Shown here: positions 1 through 6,297 of the stretch, in pieces
How positions within the stretch are numbered: position 1 is the stretch's first letter
Layout of the letters: every line of letters begins with the position of its first letter
DNA from: Bifidobacterium breve
Lineage (GTDB): Bacteria > Actinomycetota > Actinomycetes > Mycobacteriales > Mycobacteriaceae
Assembly: GCA_945882475.1 (NCBI GenBank)
Contig: CAMCWJ010000157.1
Location: 1 to 7,115, forward strand
Direction of reading: 5' to 3'
Length of the DNA stretch: 7,115 nucleotides
Notes under the pieces: generated by a model
Databases searched by the model: none
Seen by the model: the letters and a program-made list of their open reading frames with translations, nothing else
What the model was told of the DNA's origin: nothing
Translations under genes and position numbers: made by a program

Positions 1-101
1 AGGCCACCTCGAACCTTCTGGTGTGGATTTCGACGCTGGGCCAGACCGACGGCGAGAGTCGCACGGACATCTCCGAGATCAGCATCCGCGCCGCCTCCTG
101 A
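1..101 (+). CDS. murJ: MurJ/MviN-type lipid II flippase, C-terminal end only (partial)
   Basis: The first 101 bases hold an open frame with no start in the window, ending in TGA at 99-101. The 33 visible codons read as ATSNLLVWISTLGQ... and finish with EISIRAAS. This resembles the extreme C-terminus of the mycobacterial MviN/MurJ protein (Rv3910 family), which in mycobacteria carries a cytoplasmic pseudokinase region and an extracytoplasmic C-terminal domain after the flippase membrane core. The visible part would be the end of that extracytoplasmic domain, with a beta-rich look (LLVWIS, EISI). Its place immediately upstream of sigM is the expected mycobacterial order and carries much of the weight of this call. 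The flippase domain itself lies outside the window, so function rests on gene order plus a short tail. The sigM start follows after 42 nt. Confidence 0.62.
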   Translation, partial: ATSNLLVWISTLGQTDGESRTDISEISIRAAS

Positions 102-118
102 ACAAGCGGCGCGGGCGC

Positions 119-150
119 GTGAAGTGCCGGTTCCGGGGGTGAAGTGCCGG
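119..150 (+). repeat. 12-bp perfect direct repeat at the sigM start
   Basis: GTGAAGTGCCGG occurs at 119-130 and again at 139-150, a 20-bp period with 8 bp between the copies. The second copy contains the GTG start codon of sigM (144). The first copy also offers GTG codons (119, 124) but they are out of frame with sigM. It could be a small tandem duplication or a regulator binding site; the sequence alone does not decide. Confidence 0.55.
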
Positions 151-719
151 CCGTCGCCGTACTGGCTAACGTCGCGGCGGTGGGCAATGGCGACCGGAGC
201 GACGCCGAACTTCTCATCGCCCACGTCGCCGGAGACCGGCAGGCGTTCTCGGAATTGTTCCGCCGCCATCATGGGCGGCTGTACAGACTGGCGCGGGGCC
301 GGAGCCCCAGCCCGGAGGATGCCGACGACGCGCTGCAGGACGCGATGCTCTCGGCGCATCGCGCTGCTCCGTCGTTTCGGCACGACTCGGCTGTCGGCAG
401 CTGGTTGCACCGCATCGTCGTCAATGCCTGCCTGGACCGGTCGCGGCGAAACCCGCTGTACACCAACGTGATTCTCTCCGACGACAGTGCGACCGTGGCA
501 GACCGCACCGGACTTGTCGATACGGCACTGATGGTCCGGCAGGCGTTGATGCGGCTCCCGGCCGAACAACGAGCCGCGGTGGTCGCCGTCGACATGGCCG
601 GTTACTCGGTGGCCGATACGGCCCGGCTGCTCAATGTTGCCGAGGGAACGGTGAAGAGCCGGTGCGCTCGGGGCCGGTCGCGGCTGGCCAGCCTGCTGGG
701 CTCGCGCGTCACCGGCTGA
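144..719 (+). CDS. sigM: ECF RNA polymerase sigma factor SigM
   Basis: This 191-residue protein is an extracytoplasmic-function sigma factor that would direct RNA polymerase to stress or envelope promoters. Region 2 is seen at about residues 18-90: SDAELLIAHVAGD, then DADDALQDAMLSAHR (the DA.D..QD core-binding motif) and SWLHRIVVNACLDRSRR (region 2.4, -10 recognition). Region 4 covers about 125-187, with LMRLPAEQRAAVVAVDMAGYSVADTA and a helix-turn-helix ending AEGTVKSRCARGRSRL. Length fits mycobacterial SigM (about 196 residues). GTG at 144 is the most upstream start in frame, because an in-frame TGA lies at 120-122; a purine-rich GGGGGTGA precedes it. GTG at 180 is a possible shorter start. 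In the M. tuberculosis arrangement a membrane anti-sigma gene follows directly; here the next gene is trxB. The family is clear; the SigM subtype comes from gene order and similarity to what I remember of it. Confidence 0.9.
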   Translation: MPAVAVLANVAAVGNGDRSDAELLIAHVAGDRQAFSELFRRHHGRLYRLARGRSPSPEDADDALQDAMLSAHRAAPSFRHDSAVGSWLHRIVVNACLDRSRRNPLYTNVILSDDSATVADRTGLVDTALMVRQALMRLPAEQRAAVVAVDMAGYSVADTARLLNVAEGTVKSRCARGRSRLASLLGSRVTG

Positions 720-764
720 GATGCACCGGCGGCGTTGGCGTCTTGCGGGCGTCGACGACCCTCG

Positions 765-792
765 GGGAACAACTACCGCCTACCCTGTTGTT
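765..792 (+). promoter_or_regulatory. SigH/SigE-type ECF promoter upstream of trxB
   Basis: The sequence has GGGAACA at 765-771, a 17-nt spacer, and TGTT at 789-792. The mycobacterial SigH consensus is about GGGAAYA - N16-17 - cGTT, and the trxB2-trxC operon is a known SigH target in M. tuberculosis. Transcription would start near 798-802, leaving a leader of about 75 nt before trxB. One mismatch (T for C) in the -10 element. That trxB-trxC is induced by thiol-oxidative stress here is inference from the motif and the family's known regulation. Confidence 0.6.
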
Positions 793-874
793 TGACGGTG
801 AGGGTGTTGGACGGTGGTTGCGGAAAGTGGGCGCCACCGCAGCGCCCCACCGCGGTTCGCACAGAAAGGCTGGC

Positions 875-1834
875 ATGTCCCCCACCGTGCACGACGTCAT
901 CATCATCGGATCCGGTCCGGCCGGGTACACCGCAGCCATTTACGCCGCGCGGGCGCAGTTGAAGCCGCTGGTCTTCGAGGGCAGCTCCTTCGGCGGGGCG
1001 CTGATGACCACCACCGAGGTGGAGAACTATCCCGGCTTCCGCGAAGGCATCATGGGCCCGGACCTGATGGAGCAGATGCGCGAACAAGCGCTGCGGTTCG
1101 GGGCCGACCTGCAGATTGAGGACGTTGAATCGGTTTCCCTTGCCGGTCAGGTCAAAGAGGTCGTGACGGCCGGCGGCGAGACACACCGGGCCAGAGCGGT
1201 CATCCTGGCCATGGGTGCGGCATCGCGTTACCTCGGTGTTCCCGGCGAGCAGGAACTGCTCGGCCGAGGCGTGAGTTCCTGCGCAACCTGCGACGGCTTC
1301 TTCTTCAAGGGACAGGACATCGCGGTGATCGGCGGCGGCGACTCGGCCATGGAGGAGGCAACATTCCTGACCCGCTTCGCCCGCACCGTCACACTGGTGC
1401 ACCGGCGCGGGGAGTTCCGCGCCTCCCGGATCATGCTGGACCGCGCCCGGGCAAACGACAAGATCACCTTCCTCACCGACACCGCCGTCGAGGCCGTCGA
1501 AGGGGACACCAGCGTGACGGGGCTTCGGGTGCGCAATGTGCTTACCGGCGAGCAGTCAACGCTGGGTGTCACCGGGGTGTTCGTCGCCATCGGCCACGAT
1601 CCGCGCTCGGCGCTGGTGCGCGACGCCGTCGAGGTCGACGGGGAGGGATACGTGCTGGTACGCGGGTCGAGCACCGAAACCTCGCTAACCGGGGTTTTCG
1701 CCGCAGGCGACCTCGTAGACCGCACCTACCGGCAGGCCATCACCGCTGCGGGCAGCGGTTGCGCAGCAGCGATTGACGCCGAGCGGTGGCTCGCCGAAGC
1801 CCATGAGACCGAACTGATAGGAGCGAAATCGTGA
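875..1834 (+). CDS. trxB: Thioredoxin-disulfide reductase TrxB
   Basis: A 319-residue cytosolic flavoenzyme that passes electrons from NADPH through FAD and a Cys pair to thioredoxin. The FAD-binding motif GSGPAG is at residues 12-17, the redox-active CATC at C136-C139, followed by DG, and the NADPH-binding GGGDSA at 153-158, with HRR.EFRAS shortly after for the NADP phosphate. The C-terminal FAD motif GVFAAGDL and the closing QAITAAGSGC segment are present. Length and motif order are those of the low-molecular-weight bacterial type. ATG at 875 is chosen because AGAAAGG lies 5 nt upstream (863-869) and the protein then begins just before the first beta strand; an open frame continues up to 662 but overlaps sigM and adds no recognisable domain. 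The stop codon overlaps the trxC start by 4 nt, so the two are co-translated. A SigH-like promoter lies about 85 bp upstream. Confidence 0.96.
   Translation: MSPTVHDVIIIGSGPAGYTAAIYAARAQLKPLVFEGSSFGGALMTTTEVENYPGFREGIMGPDLMEQMREQALRFGADLQIEDVESVSLAGQVKEVVTAGGETHRARAVILAMGAASRYLGVPGEQELLGRGVSSCATCDGFFFKGQDIAVIGGGDSAMEEATFLTRFARTVTLVHRRGEFRASRIMLDRARANDKITFLTDTAVEAVEGDTSVTGLRVRNVLTGEQSTLGVTGVFVAIGHDPRSALVRDAVEVDGEGYVLVRGSSTETSLTGVFAAGDLVDRTYRQAITAAGSGCAAAIDAERWLAEAHETELIGAKS
1819..1823 (+). promoter_or_regulatory. Ribosome binding site deciding the trxC GTG start
   Basis: AGGAG lies in the last codons of trxB, 7 nt before the GTG at 1831. It fixes the trxC start at the GTGA overlap rather than at a later codon. 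Confidence 0.8.
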
Positions 1835-2163
1835 GTGAATCCGGATCGACTGTTGCGGTCAGCGACGCATCCTTCGCCGACGACGTGCTGTCCAGCGCAA
1901 CCCCGGTCCTGGTGGACTTCTGGGCCACCTGGTGCGGACCGTGCCGGATGGTGGCGCCGGTGCTTGAAGAGATCGCCGCGGAGAAGGTGGGCACGCTGAC
2001 GGTCGCCAAGATCGACGTCGACGCCAATCCGGCCACCGCTCGGGACTACCAGGTCACCTCCATTCCCACCTTGATCCTGTTCAAGGCCGGGCAACCGGTG
2101 CGGCGCATCGTCGGGGCCAAGAGCAAGGTGGCTCTGCTCCGCGAGATCGCCGAGGACCTCTGA
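1831..2163 (+). CDS. trxC: Thioredoxin TrxC
   Basis: A 110-residue cytosolic thioredoxin, the electron acceptor of the TrxB encoded just upstream and a disulfide reductant for many proteins. The active site is WCGPC at residues 34-38, within VLVDFWATWCGPCR. The cis-proline loop TSIPT is present with P79, and the last strand/helix has FKAGQPVRRIVGAKSK. Length and every landmark match the classical thioredoxin fold. Start is GTG at 1831 with AGGAG 7 nt upstream. The start overlaps the trxB stop (GTGA, 1831-1834), giving translational coupling and near-equal supply of the two partners. The symbol trxC follows mycobacterial usage; elsewhere this protein would be called TrxA. No clear terminator hairpin follows, so some transcripts may run on into cwlM. 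Confidence 0.96.
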   Translation: MSESGSTVAVSDASFADDVLSSATPVLVDFWATWCGPCRMVAPVLEEIAAEKVGTLTVAKIDVDANPATARDYQVTSIPTLILFKAGQPVRRIVGAKSKVALLREIAEDL

Positions 2164-2219
2164 GCCCACCAGGCGGCGGTACAGAGACCGATTCGTGACC
2201 AGGGATCCGTCTCACCTTT

Positions 2220-2250
2220 TTGGCAATCAACTCACCGGTTCTGCGACAAT
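2220..2250 (+). promoter_or_regulatory. Candidate housekeeping promoter giving a leaderless cwlM mRNA
   Basis: GACAAT at 2245-2250 resembles a mycobacterial -10 element (TANNNT type; one base off TACAAT). TTGGCA at 2220-2225 could be a -35, though the 19-nt spacer is long. The -10 element ends 7 nt before the A of ATG 2258, which is the spacing seen in leaderless mycobacterial promoters. No Shine-Dalgarno sequence precedes that ATG, which agrees with this reading. Confidence 0.45.
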
Positions 2251-2257
2251 GCTTGCT

Positions 2258-3505
2258 ATGTCGACTCCCCGCAACGGTGCCGGCGATGCCGCCTTTTGGC
2301 CCGGGTCCGGGCCGGCTGATGCGGTGCGTCACGGCGACCGCGGCAGCGCCGTGGTGGAGATCCGGGCTGCGCTGGCCGCCCTCGGGCTGTTGGAGAACCC
2401 CGACGAAGATCTGACCACCGGGCGTCACGTGGCGCTTGAGGTGTTCGGCGAGGACATGGATCGCGCGGTGCGCGCGTTTCAACAACGGCGCGGTCTACTT
2501 GTCGACGGGGTCGTCGGGGAGGCCACCTACCGGGCCTTGAAGGAGGCGTCCTACCGGCTCGGCGCGCGCACGTTGTCCCACCAGTTCGGCGCCCCGATGT
2601 ACGGCGATGACGTCGCGACGCTGCAGTCCCGGCTGCAGGATCTCGGGTTCTACACCGCGCTGGTCGACGGCTACTTCGGGCTGCAGACGCACAACGGGCT
2701 AATGTCCTATCAACGCGAGTACGGCCTCGCCCCGGACGGTATCTGCGGCCCGGAAACGTTGCGCTCCTTGTACTTTCTGGGATCCCGCGTCACCGGCGGA
2801 TCGCTCCACGCCATCCGCGAGGAGGAGCACGTGCGGCGATCCGGGCCGCGCTTGTCGGGCAAGCGGATCATCATCGACCCGGGTCGAGGCGGCACCGATC
2901 ACGGCTTGATCGTGCAAGGCCCCGAAGGCCCGATCAGCGAGGCCGACATCCTGTGGGATCTGGCCAGCCGTCTGGAAGGACGGATGACGGCAATCGGCAT
3001 GGAGACGTTCCTGTCCCGGCCGGTCAACCGGAGTCCGGCCAACGCCGAGCGCGCGGCGACCGCCAACACCGTTGGCGCCGACCTGATGATCAGCCTGCGC
3101 TTCGAACGCCACACCAGCCCCTCGGCGAGTGGTATGGCCTCGTTCTACTTCGGCAGCTCGCACGGATCGGTGTCGACCATCGGCCGCAGCCTCGCCGATT
3201 TCATCCAGCGAGAAGTGGTGGCGCGCACCGGATTACTGGATTGCCGGACACACGGCCGCACCTGGGACCTGCTACGGCTGACCCGGATGCCCACGGTGCA
3301 GGTCGACGTCGGCTACATCACCAACCCGCGGGACCGCGGCATGCTGGCCATGCGGGAGTGCCGCGACGGCGTCGCCGAAGGAATCCTCGCTGCGGTGAAA
3401 CGGCTGTACCTACTCGGCAAGAACGACCGCCCGACCGGAACGCTCACCTTCGCTGAGTTGCTCGCCCATGAACAGTCGGTCGAACAGGGCCGGCCAGCGG
3501 TCTAA
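2258..3505 (+). CDS. cwlM: CwlM, amidase-like regulator of peptidoglycan synthesis
   Basis: A 415-residue protein with two peptidoglycan-binding-like domains and an N-acetylmuramoyl-L-alanine amidase (Amidase_3) fold. The first domain includes RAFQQRRGLLVDGVVGEATY; the second has DDVATLQSRLQDLGF and GLAPDGICGPETL. The amidase region starts at KRIIIDPGRGG (residues 207-212). Zinc-binding His positions of active amidases (DPGHGG, SLHAN) are Arg here (R210, and R281 in SLR), while a Glu is kept (E228). No signal peptide is seen. This agrees with the established role of mycobacterial CwlM as a cytoplasmic, PknB-phosphorylated activator of MurA rather than a hydrolase. The C-terminal PTGT motif (residues 392-395) corresponds to the region of the reported phosphothreonine. 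ATG 2258 is chosen over the open frame back to GTG 2195 because it gives about the family length (about 406 in M. tuberculosis) and fits a leaderless promoter. Its stop overlaps the convergent gene. Confidence 0.93.
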   Translation: MSTPRNGAGDAAFWPGSGPADAVRHGDRGSAVVEIRAALAALGLLENPDEDLTTGRHVALEVFGEDMDRAVRAFQQRRGLLVDGVVGEATYRALKEASYRLGARTLSHQFGAPMYGDDVATLQSRLQDLGFYTALVDGYFGLQTHNGLMSYQREYGLAPDGICGPETLRSLYFLGSRVTGGSLHAIREEEHVRRSGPRLSGKRIIIDPGRGGTDHGLIVQGPEGPISEADILWDLASRLEGRMTAIGMETFLSRPVNRSPANAERAATANTVGADLMISLRFERHTSPSASGMASFYFGSSHGSVSTIGRSLADFIQREVVARTGLLDCRTHGRTWDLLRLTRMPTVQVDVGYITNPRDRGMLAMRECRDGVAEGILAAVKRLYLLGKNDRPTGTLTFAELLAHEQSVEQGRPAV

Positions 3506-4251
3506 CCACCCGTCTTAGCGCCACTGCCCACGGGTTGCTGCAGCTGGGCACCTTCCAACAGCCGTTCCAGCGCAGCCTCAACCTCGGCCTTCCAGCCCAG
3601 ACCCTTGCCCAGTTCGAGGCGGAGTCGCGGGAAGTACCGGTGCGGGGTGACGATCGTGAAACCGGCGGCCACCAGGAAGTCGGCATCAATCATGCAGCGG
3701 TCGAATGAGCAGTCGCCCAGGGCGGCGATCACCGGTCGCAGTTGCGGATCAACCTCACCGCCGACGAGTTGCGCGGCCGCGCGCGTGCGACCGAACGCTT
3801 CAAGGGCGCGTACCCCACGGCGGACGAGTTCTTCGACGACATGCCCGATCAGCATGTTGGGCAGACCCTCGATGGCCGGATCGGGTCCATGCGGCCCAGC
3901 ATCGCCGGACTGCGGGCTCATCGAGGTCAGCAAGACCGCGTCGGCGCTGACCGGGCCGGACGGGAAACGCTGGGCACGCGGCACCGCACCCGGCGGGGCG
4001 TAGAGGACGTACCCCCGACAGGTTCCGTCGGCGGCGTCATCGTCCTGTGGTGAGTCGGTCGCGATCTGACCGCACGACCCCCACTCCAGCCTGACCATCG
4101 ACAGCCATGCCTCTTTTTCGAACTCCGGGTCACGCAGATGATCGCCACTGTCGAGGGTCTGCGGGTCAACCTCCCAGAACACGCATTGGCGCGCGTGTTT
4201 AGGCAGTTGCTCGAAGGCGTCGAGTCGCAGCGGCCTGATACTGAGAGCCAC
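3502..4251 (-). CDS. GNAT-like (putative acetyltransferase) conserved protein, Rv3916c family
   Basis: A 249-residue conserved mycobacterial protein found beside parB; its substrate is unknown. It begins MALSIRPLRLDAFEQLPKHA, has CVFWE and EKEAWLSMVRLEWGSCGQ early, then a central strand GYVLYAPPGAVPRA. The segment IGHVVEELVRRGVRALEAFGR has the look of the acyl-CoA binding helix region of GNAT folds, and DADFLVAAGFTIVTPHRYFPRLRLEL resembles the GNAT C-terminal strand pair. I see no catalytic residue set that would prove activity. GTG at 4251 is preceded by GGGGAGGG with a short spacing of about 3 nt, and the start gives the family's length (about 244). The gene lies 135 bp downstream of parB on the same strand. 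Its TAG stop overlaps the cwlM TAA stop in the shared CTAA at 3502-3505. The C-terminal tail (GSGAKTGG) looks disordered. Confidence 0.85.
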   Translation of the reverse strand: MALSIRPLRLDAFEQLPKHARQCVFWEVDPQTLDSGDHLRDPEFEKEAWLSMVRLEWGSCGQIATDSPQDDDAADGTCRGYVLYAPPGAVPRAQRFPSGPVSADAVLLTSMSPQSGDAGPHGPDPAIEGLPNMLIGHVVEELVRRGVRALEAFGRTRAAAQLVGGEVDPQLRPVIAALGDCSFDRCMIDADFLVAAGFTIVTPHRYFPRLRLELGKGLGWKAEVEAALERLLEGAQLQQPVGSGAKTGG

Positions 4252-4347
4252 TACCCTCCCCGAACTGGGTCTTGAGCCGAAATCCGTTGTCCGGCTTGAT
4301 GATTGGGACCGCTAGACTGCTGGACGCCCGCGTTCCTGCACCAAATT

Positions 4348-4358
4348 GTCACAGTGAC
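4348..4358. promoter_or_regulatory. Perfect 11-bp palindrome in the parB/GNAT-gene gap (candidate operator)
   Basis: GTCAC-A-GTGAC is a perfect inverted repeat centred at 4353, about 97 bp upstream of the GNAT-like gene start. The surrounding 135-bp gap (4252-4386) is visibly more AT-rich than the flanking genes. On the minus strand GACAAT runs out of the palindrome and could be a -10 element, with TTGATA some 20 nt further upstream as a poor -35. A regulator binding site or part of a promoter is possible; no specific factor is recognised. Nothing else is seen in this gap, and no clear hairpin terminator follows parB. Confidence 0.35.
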
Positions 4359-4386
4359 GTAACTGCCTGGTATCAAACGGCCGACA

Positions 4387-5349
4387 TTATTGGCCCACCG
4401 AGGGGTCCATCAACCCGACAATGCGCTGCAGGTCCTCAACCGACCCGAACTCGACCACGATCTTGCCCTTGCGCTTGCCCAGGCTGACCGTGACCCTGGT
4501 GTCGTAGGTTCCGGACAGCCGCTCGGCAACATCCTGGAGACCGGGCATCCGAATCGGCTTGCGCCGCGGAGTCGGAGGCGGCTTGGTGCCGCCGCGGTTG
4601 GCCAGGGTGACGGCCTCCTCGGTGCCACGGACCGACAAGCCTTCGGCGACGATCCTGGCGGCCAGTTCCTCCTGCGCCTCCGGACCGGCTTCCAACGCCA
4701 GCAGGGCGCGGGCATGGCCGGCCGAGAGCACGCCCGCCGCGACCCGGCGCTGGACGGCGATCGGCAGCCGCAGCAGGCGGATCATATTCGAGATGACAGG
4801 CCGCGATCGGCCGATACGGGTCGCCAATTCATCGTGGGTCACCGCGAACTCATCGAGTAGTTGCTGGTAGGCGGCCGCTTCTTCGAGGGGATTCAGTTGC
4901 GCTCGGTGGATGTTCTCCAGCAGCGCGTCACGCAGCAGGTTGTCGTCGTCGGTCTCCCGCACGATCGCCGGGATGGTCTGCAAGCCGGCCTGGCGTGCTG
5001 CCCGCCAGCGGCGCTCGCCCATCACCAACTGATAGCGCGGCTCCCCCGGCTCGCCGACGTCGCGTACGACGATTGGCTGCATCACGCCGAATGCGTTGAT
5101 GGAGTGGACCAGTTCCGAAAGCGCTTCCTCATCGAAGAACGTGCGCGGCTGCCGTGGATTGGGTTCGATCGACGCGGGATCGAGCTCCCGGTAGACCGCA
5201 CCGACGTCCGCCGCGGCCACTGCCCCACCACCGATGACGACATCTGCGGCCGCCTCCCCCAGCCGATGCCCGCCATCCGCCGGTCCGGTGGGTATCAGTG
5301 ATGCCAGGCCGCGGCCGAGGCCGCCCTTACGCCGCGATGGCTGCGCCAT
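4387..5349 (-). CDS. parB: Chromosome partitioning protein ParB
   Basis: A 320-residue centromere-binding CTPase clamp that loads at parS, spreads on origin-proximal DNA and stimulates ParA. The N-terminal ParA-contact motif GGLGRGLASLIP is at residues 9-20. The ParB N-domain has IEPNPRQPR at 61-69 and the CTP-binding GERRWRA at 111-117, then ENIHRAQLNPLEEA at 145-158. A helix-turn-helix follows at about 170-195 (THDELATRIGRSRPVISN), which reads parS. A basic, proline-rich linker (PPPTPRRKP) leads to the C-terminal dimerisation domain from about 265. Length is close to mycobacterial ParB. The ATG at 5349 has GGAGG at 5358-5362, 8 nt upstream and inside the last codons of parA; only 3 nt separate the genes. 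Its binding sites are both in this window (6244-6259, 6973-6988). Confidence 0.97.
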   Translation of the reverse strand: MAQPSRRKGGLGRGLASLIPTGPADGGHRLGEAAADVVIGGGAVAAADVGAVYRELDPASIEPNPRQPRTFFDEEALSELVHSINAFGVMQPIVVRDVGEPGEPRYQLVMGERRWRAARQAGLQTIPAIVRETDDDNLLRDALLENIHRAQLNPLEEAAAYQQLLDEFAVTHDELATRIGRSRPVISNMIRLLRLPIAVQRRVAAGVLSAGHARALLALEAGPEAQEELAARIVAEGLSVRGTEEAVTLANRGGTKPPPTPRRKPIRMPGLQDVAERLSGTYDTRVTVSLGKRKGKIVVEFGSVEDLQRIVGLMDPSVGQ

Positions 5350-5352
5350 TGG

Positions 5353-6297
5353 CTATGCCTCCAGTCCGGCCGGCTGCGGCCGTGTTGCGAGTTCGCGTCC
5401 GGCGTCGAGGTAACTCATGGCGCCACGCGAACCGGGATCGTAATCGATGATCGTCATAGCGTAGCCGGGCGCTTCCGACACTTTGACGCTACGCGGTATG
5501 ACGGTCTGGAGGACCCGGTCGCCAAAGTACCGCCGAACCTCGACCGCGACCTGATCAGCCAGCTTGGTACGTCCATCGTGCATGGTGAGCAGGACCGTGC
5601 TCACCGTCAGGTCGCGGTTCAGGTGGGCCTTGACCATGTCGATGTTTTTCATCAACTGCGATACACCCTCCAGGGCGTAATACTCGCACTGAATCGGGAT
5701 CAGAACCTCGGGCGCGGCCACCAGGGCATTGAGCGTCAGCAGGCCCAGAGACGGCGGGCAATCGATGAACACGAAATCGAAGTCGGATTGATCCAACGCG
5801 GCGAGAGCATTGCGCAAGCGGTTCTCCCGCGCCACCATGCTGACCAGTTCGATCTCCGCACCGGCCAGATCGATGGTGGCCGGCACGCAGAACAGCTTCT
5901 CGCTGTGCGGGCTCTGGCGGATCGCGGCGTCCAACCCGATCTCCCCCAGCAGGACCTCATAGGACGACGGGGTGCCCGAGTGCCGGTCGGTGATGCCCAG
6001 TGCCGTGCTGGCGTTGCCCTGCGGATCCAGGTCGATAACCAACGTCTTGAGGCCCTGCACCGCGAGTGCGGCCGCCAGGTTGACCGCCGAGGTCGTCTTC
6101 CCCACGCCGCCCTTCTGGTTGGCCACGGTAAGGATGCGGCGGCGGGCGGGTCTGGGCAGTTGCCCCGCCGCGGTGTGCAGGACCCGCATCGCGCGTTCGG
6201 CCGCGGCCGCAATCGGGGTGTCCATATCGTCCGTCGGAACCCATGTTTCACGTGAAACGTCGGCGGGTTGGTCGCCTTCCGCGGGTGGGCCGGTCAT
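5353..6297 (-). CDS. parA: Chromosome partitioning ATPase ParA
   Basis: A 314-residue Walker-type ATPase that binds the nucleoid and pulls ParB-parS complexes, in mycobacteria together with polar growth proteins. The deviant Walker A motif KGGVGKTT is at residues 62-69, DLDPQGNAST follows at about 89-98, and the Walker B-like FVFIDCPPSLGLL and YALEGVSQL come later; SRSVKVSEAPGY-like sequence (IPRSVKVSEAPGY) is the usual C-terminal signature. ATG 6297 is chosen: it overlaps the rsmG stop as ATGA (6294-6297) and has AAAGGAG 6 nt upstream. The same frame is open back to ATG 6396, but that start lies inside rsmG, lacks a good binding site and adds Arg-rich sequence with no domain. The first 55 residues are poorly structured; residues VSRET (14-18) are specified by the parS site embedded in the gene. 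Confidence 0.97.
   Translation of the reverse strand: MTGPPAEGDQPADVSRETWVPTDDMDTPIAAAAERAMRVLHTAAGQLPRPARRRILTVANQKGGVGKTTSAVNLAAALAVQGLKTLVIDLDPQGNASTALGITDRHSGTPSSYEVLLGEIGLDAAIRQSPHSEKLFCVPATIDLAGAEIELVSMVARENRLRNALAALDQSDFDFVFIDCPPSLGLLTLNALVAAPEVLIPIQCEYYALEGVSQLMKNIDMVKAHLNRDLTVSTVLLTMHDGRTKLADQVAVEVRRYFGDRVLQTVIPRSVKVSEAPGYAMTIIDYDPGSRGAMSYLDAGRELATRPQPAGLEA
6244..6259. promoter_or_regulatory. parS centromere site inside parA (15 of 16 matches)
   Basis: TGTTTCACGTGAAACG matches the parS consensus TGTTTCACGTGAAACA at all but the last base. It is read by ParB and lies within parA codons encoding VSRET. A parS at the same VSRET codons is, as I recall it, also present in M. tuberculosis parA. 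Confidence 0.92.

Noticed and set aside
721..795. 24-codon frame between sigM and trxB as a mini anti-sigma gene
   Set aside because: Short, Arg-rich at first, with no membrane segment or anti-sigma motif, and it contains the promoter; no coding support.
662..874. N-terminal extension of TrxB back into sigM
   Set aside because: The frame is open, but the 71 extra residues show no domain, overlap the sigM coding region, and a good ribosome site precedes ATG 875.
773..1402. Long minus-strand open frames opposite trxB, cwlM, parB and parA
   Set aside because: In high-GC DNA these shadows are common; their translations are Arg/Ala/Gly-rich with no domains, and the opposite strand encodes well-defined proteins.
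2195..2257. Longer CwlM starting at GTG 2195
   Set aside because: It would exceed the family's usual length, adds no recognisable sequence, and the segment contains the likely cwlM promoter.
4346..4360. DnaA box in TTGTCACAG near 4346
   Set aside because: It differs from TTGTCCACA at several bases; the origin is expected beyond the right edge, past rnpA and rpmH.
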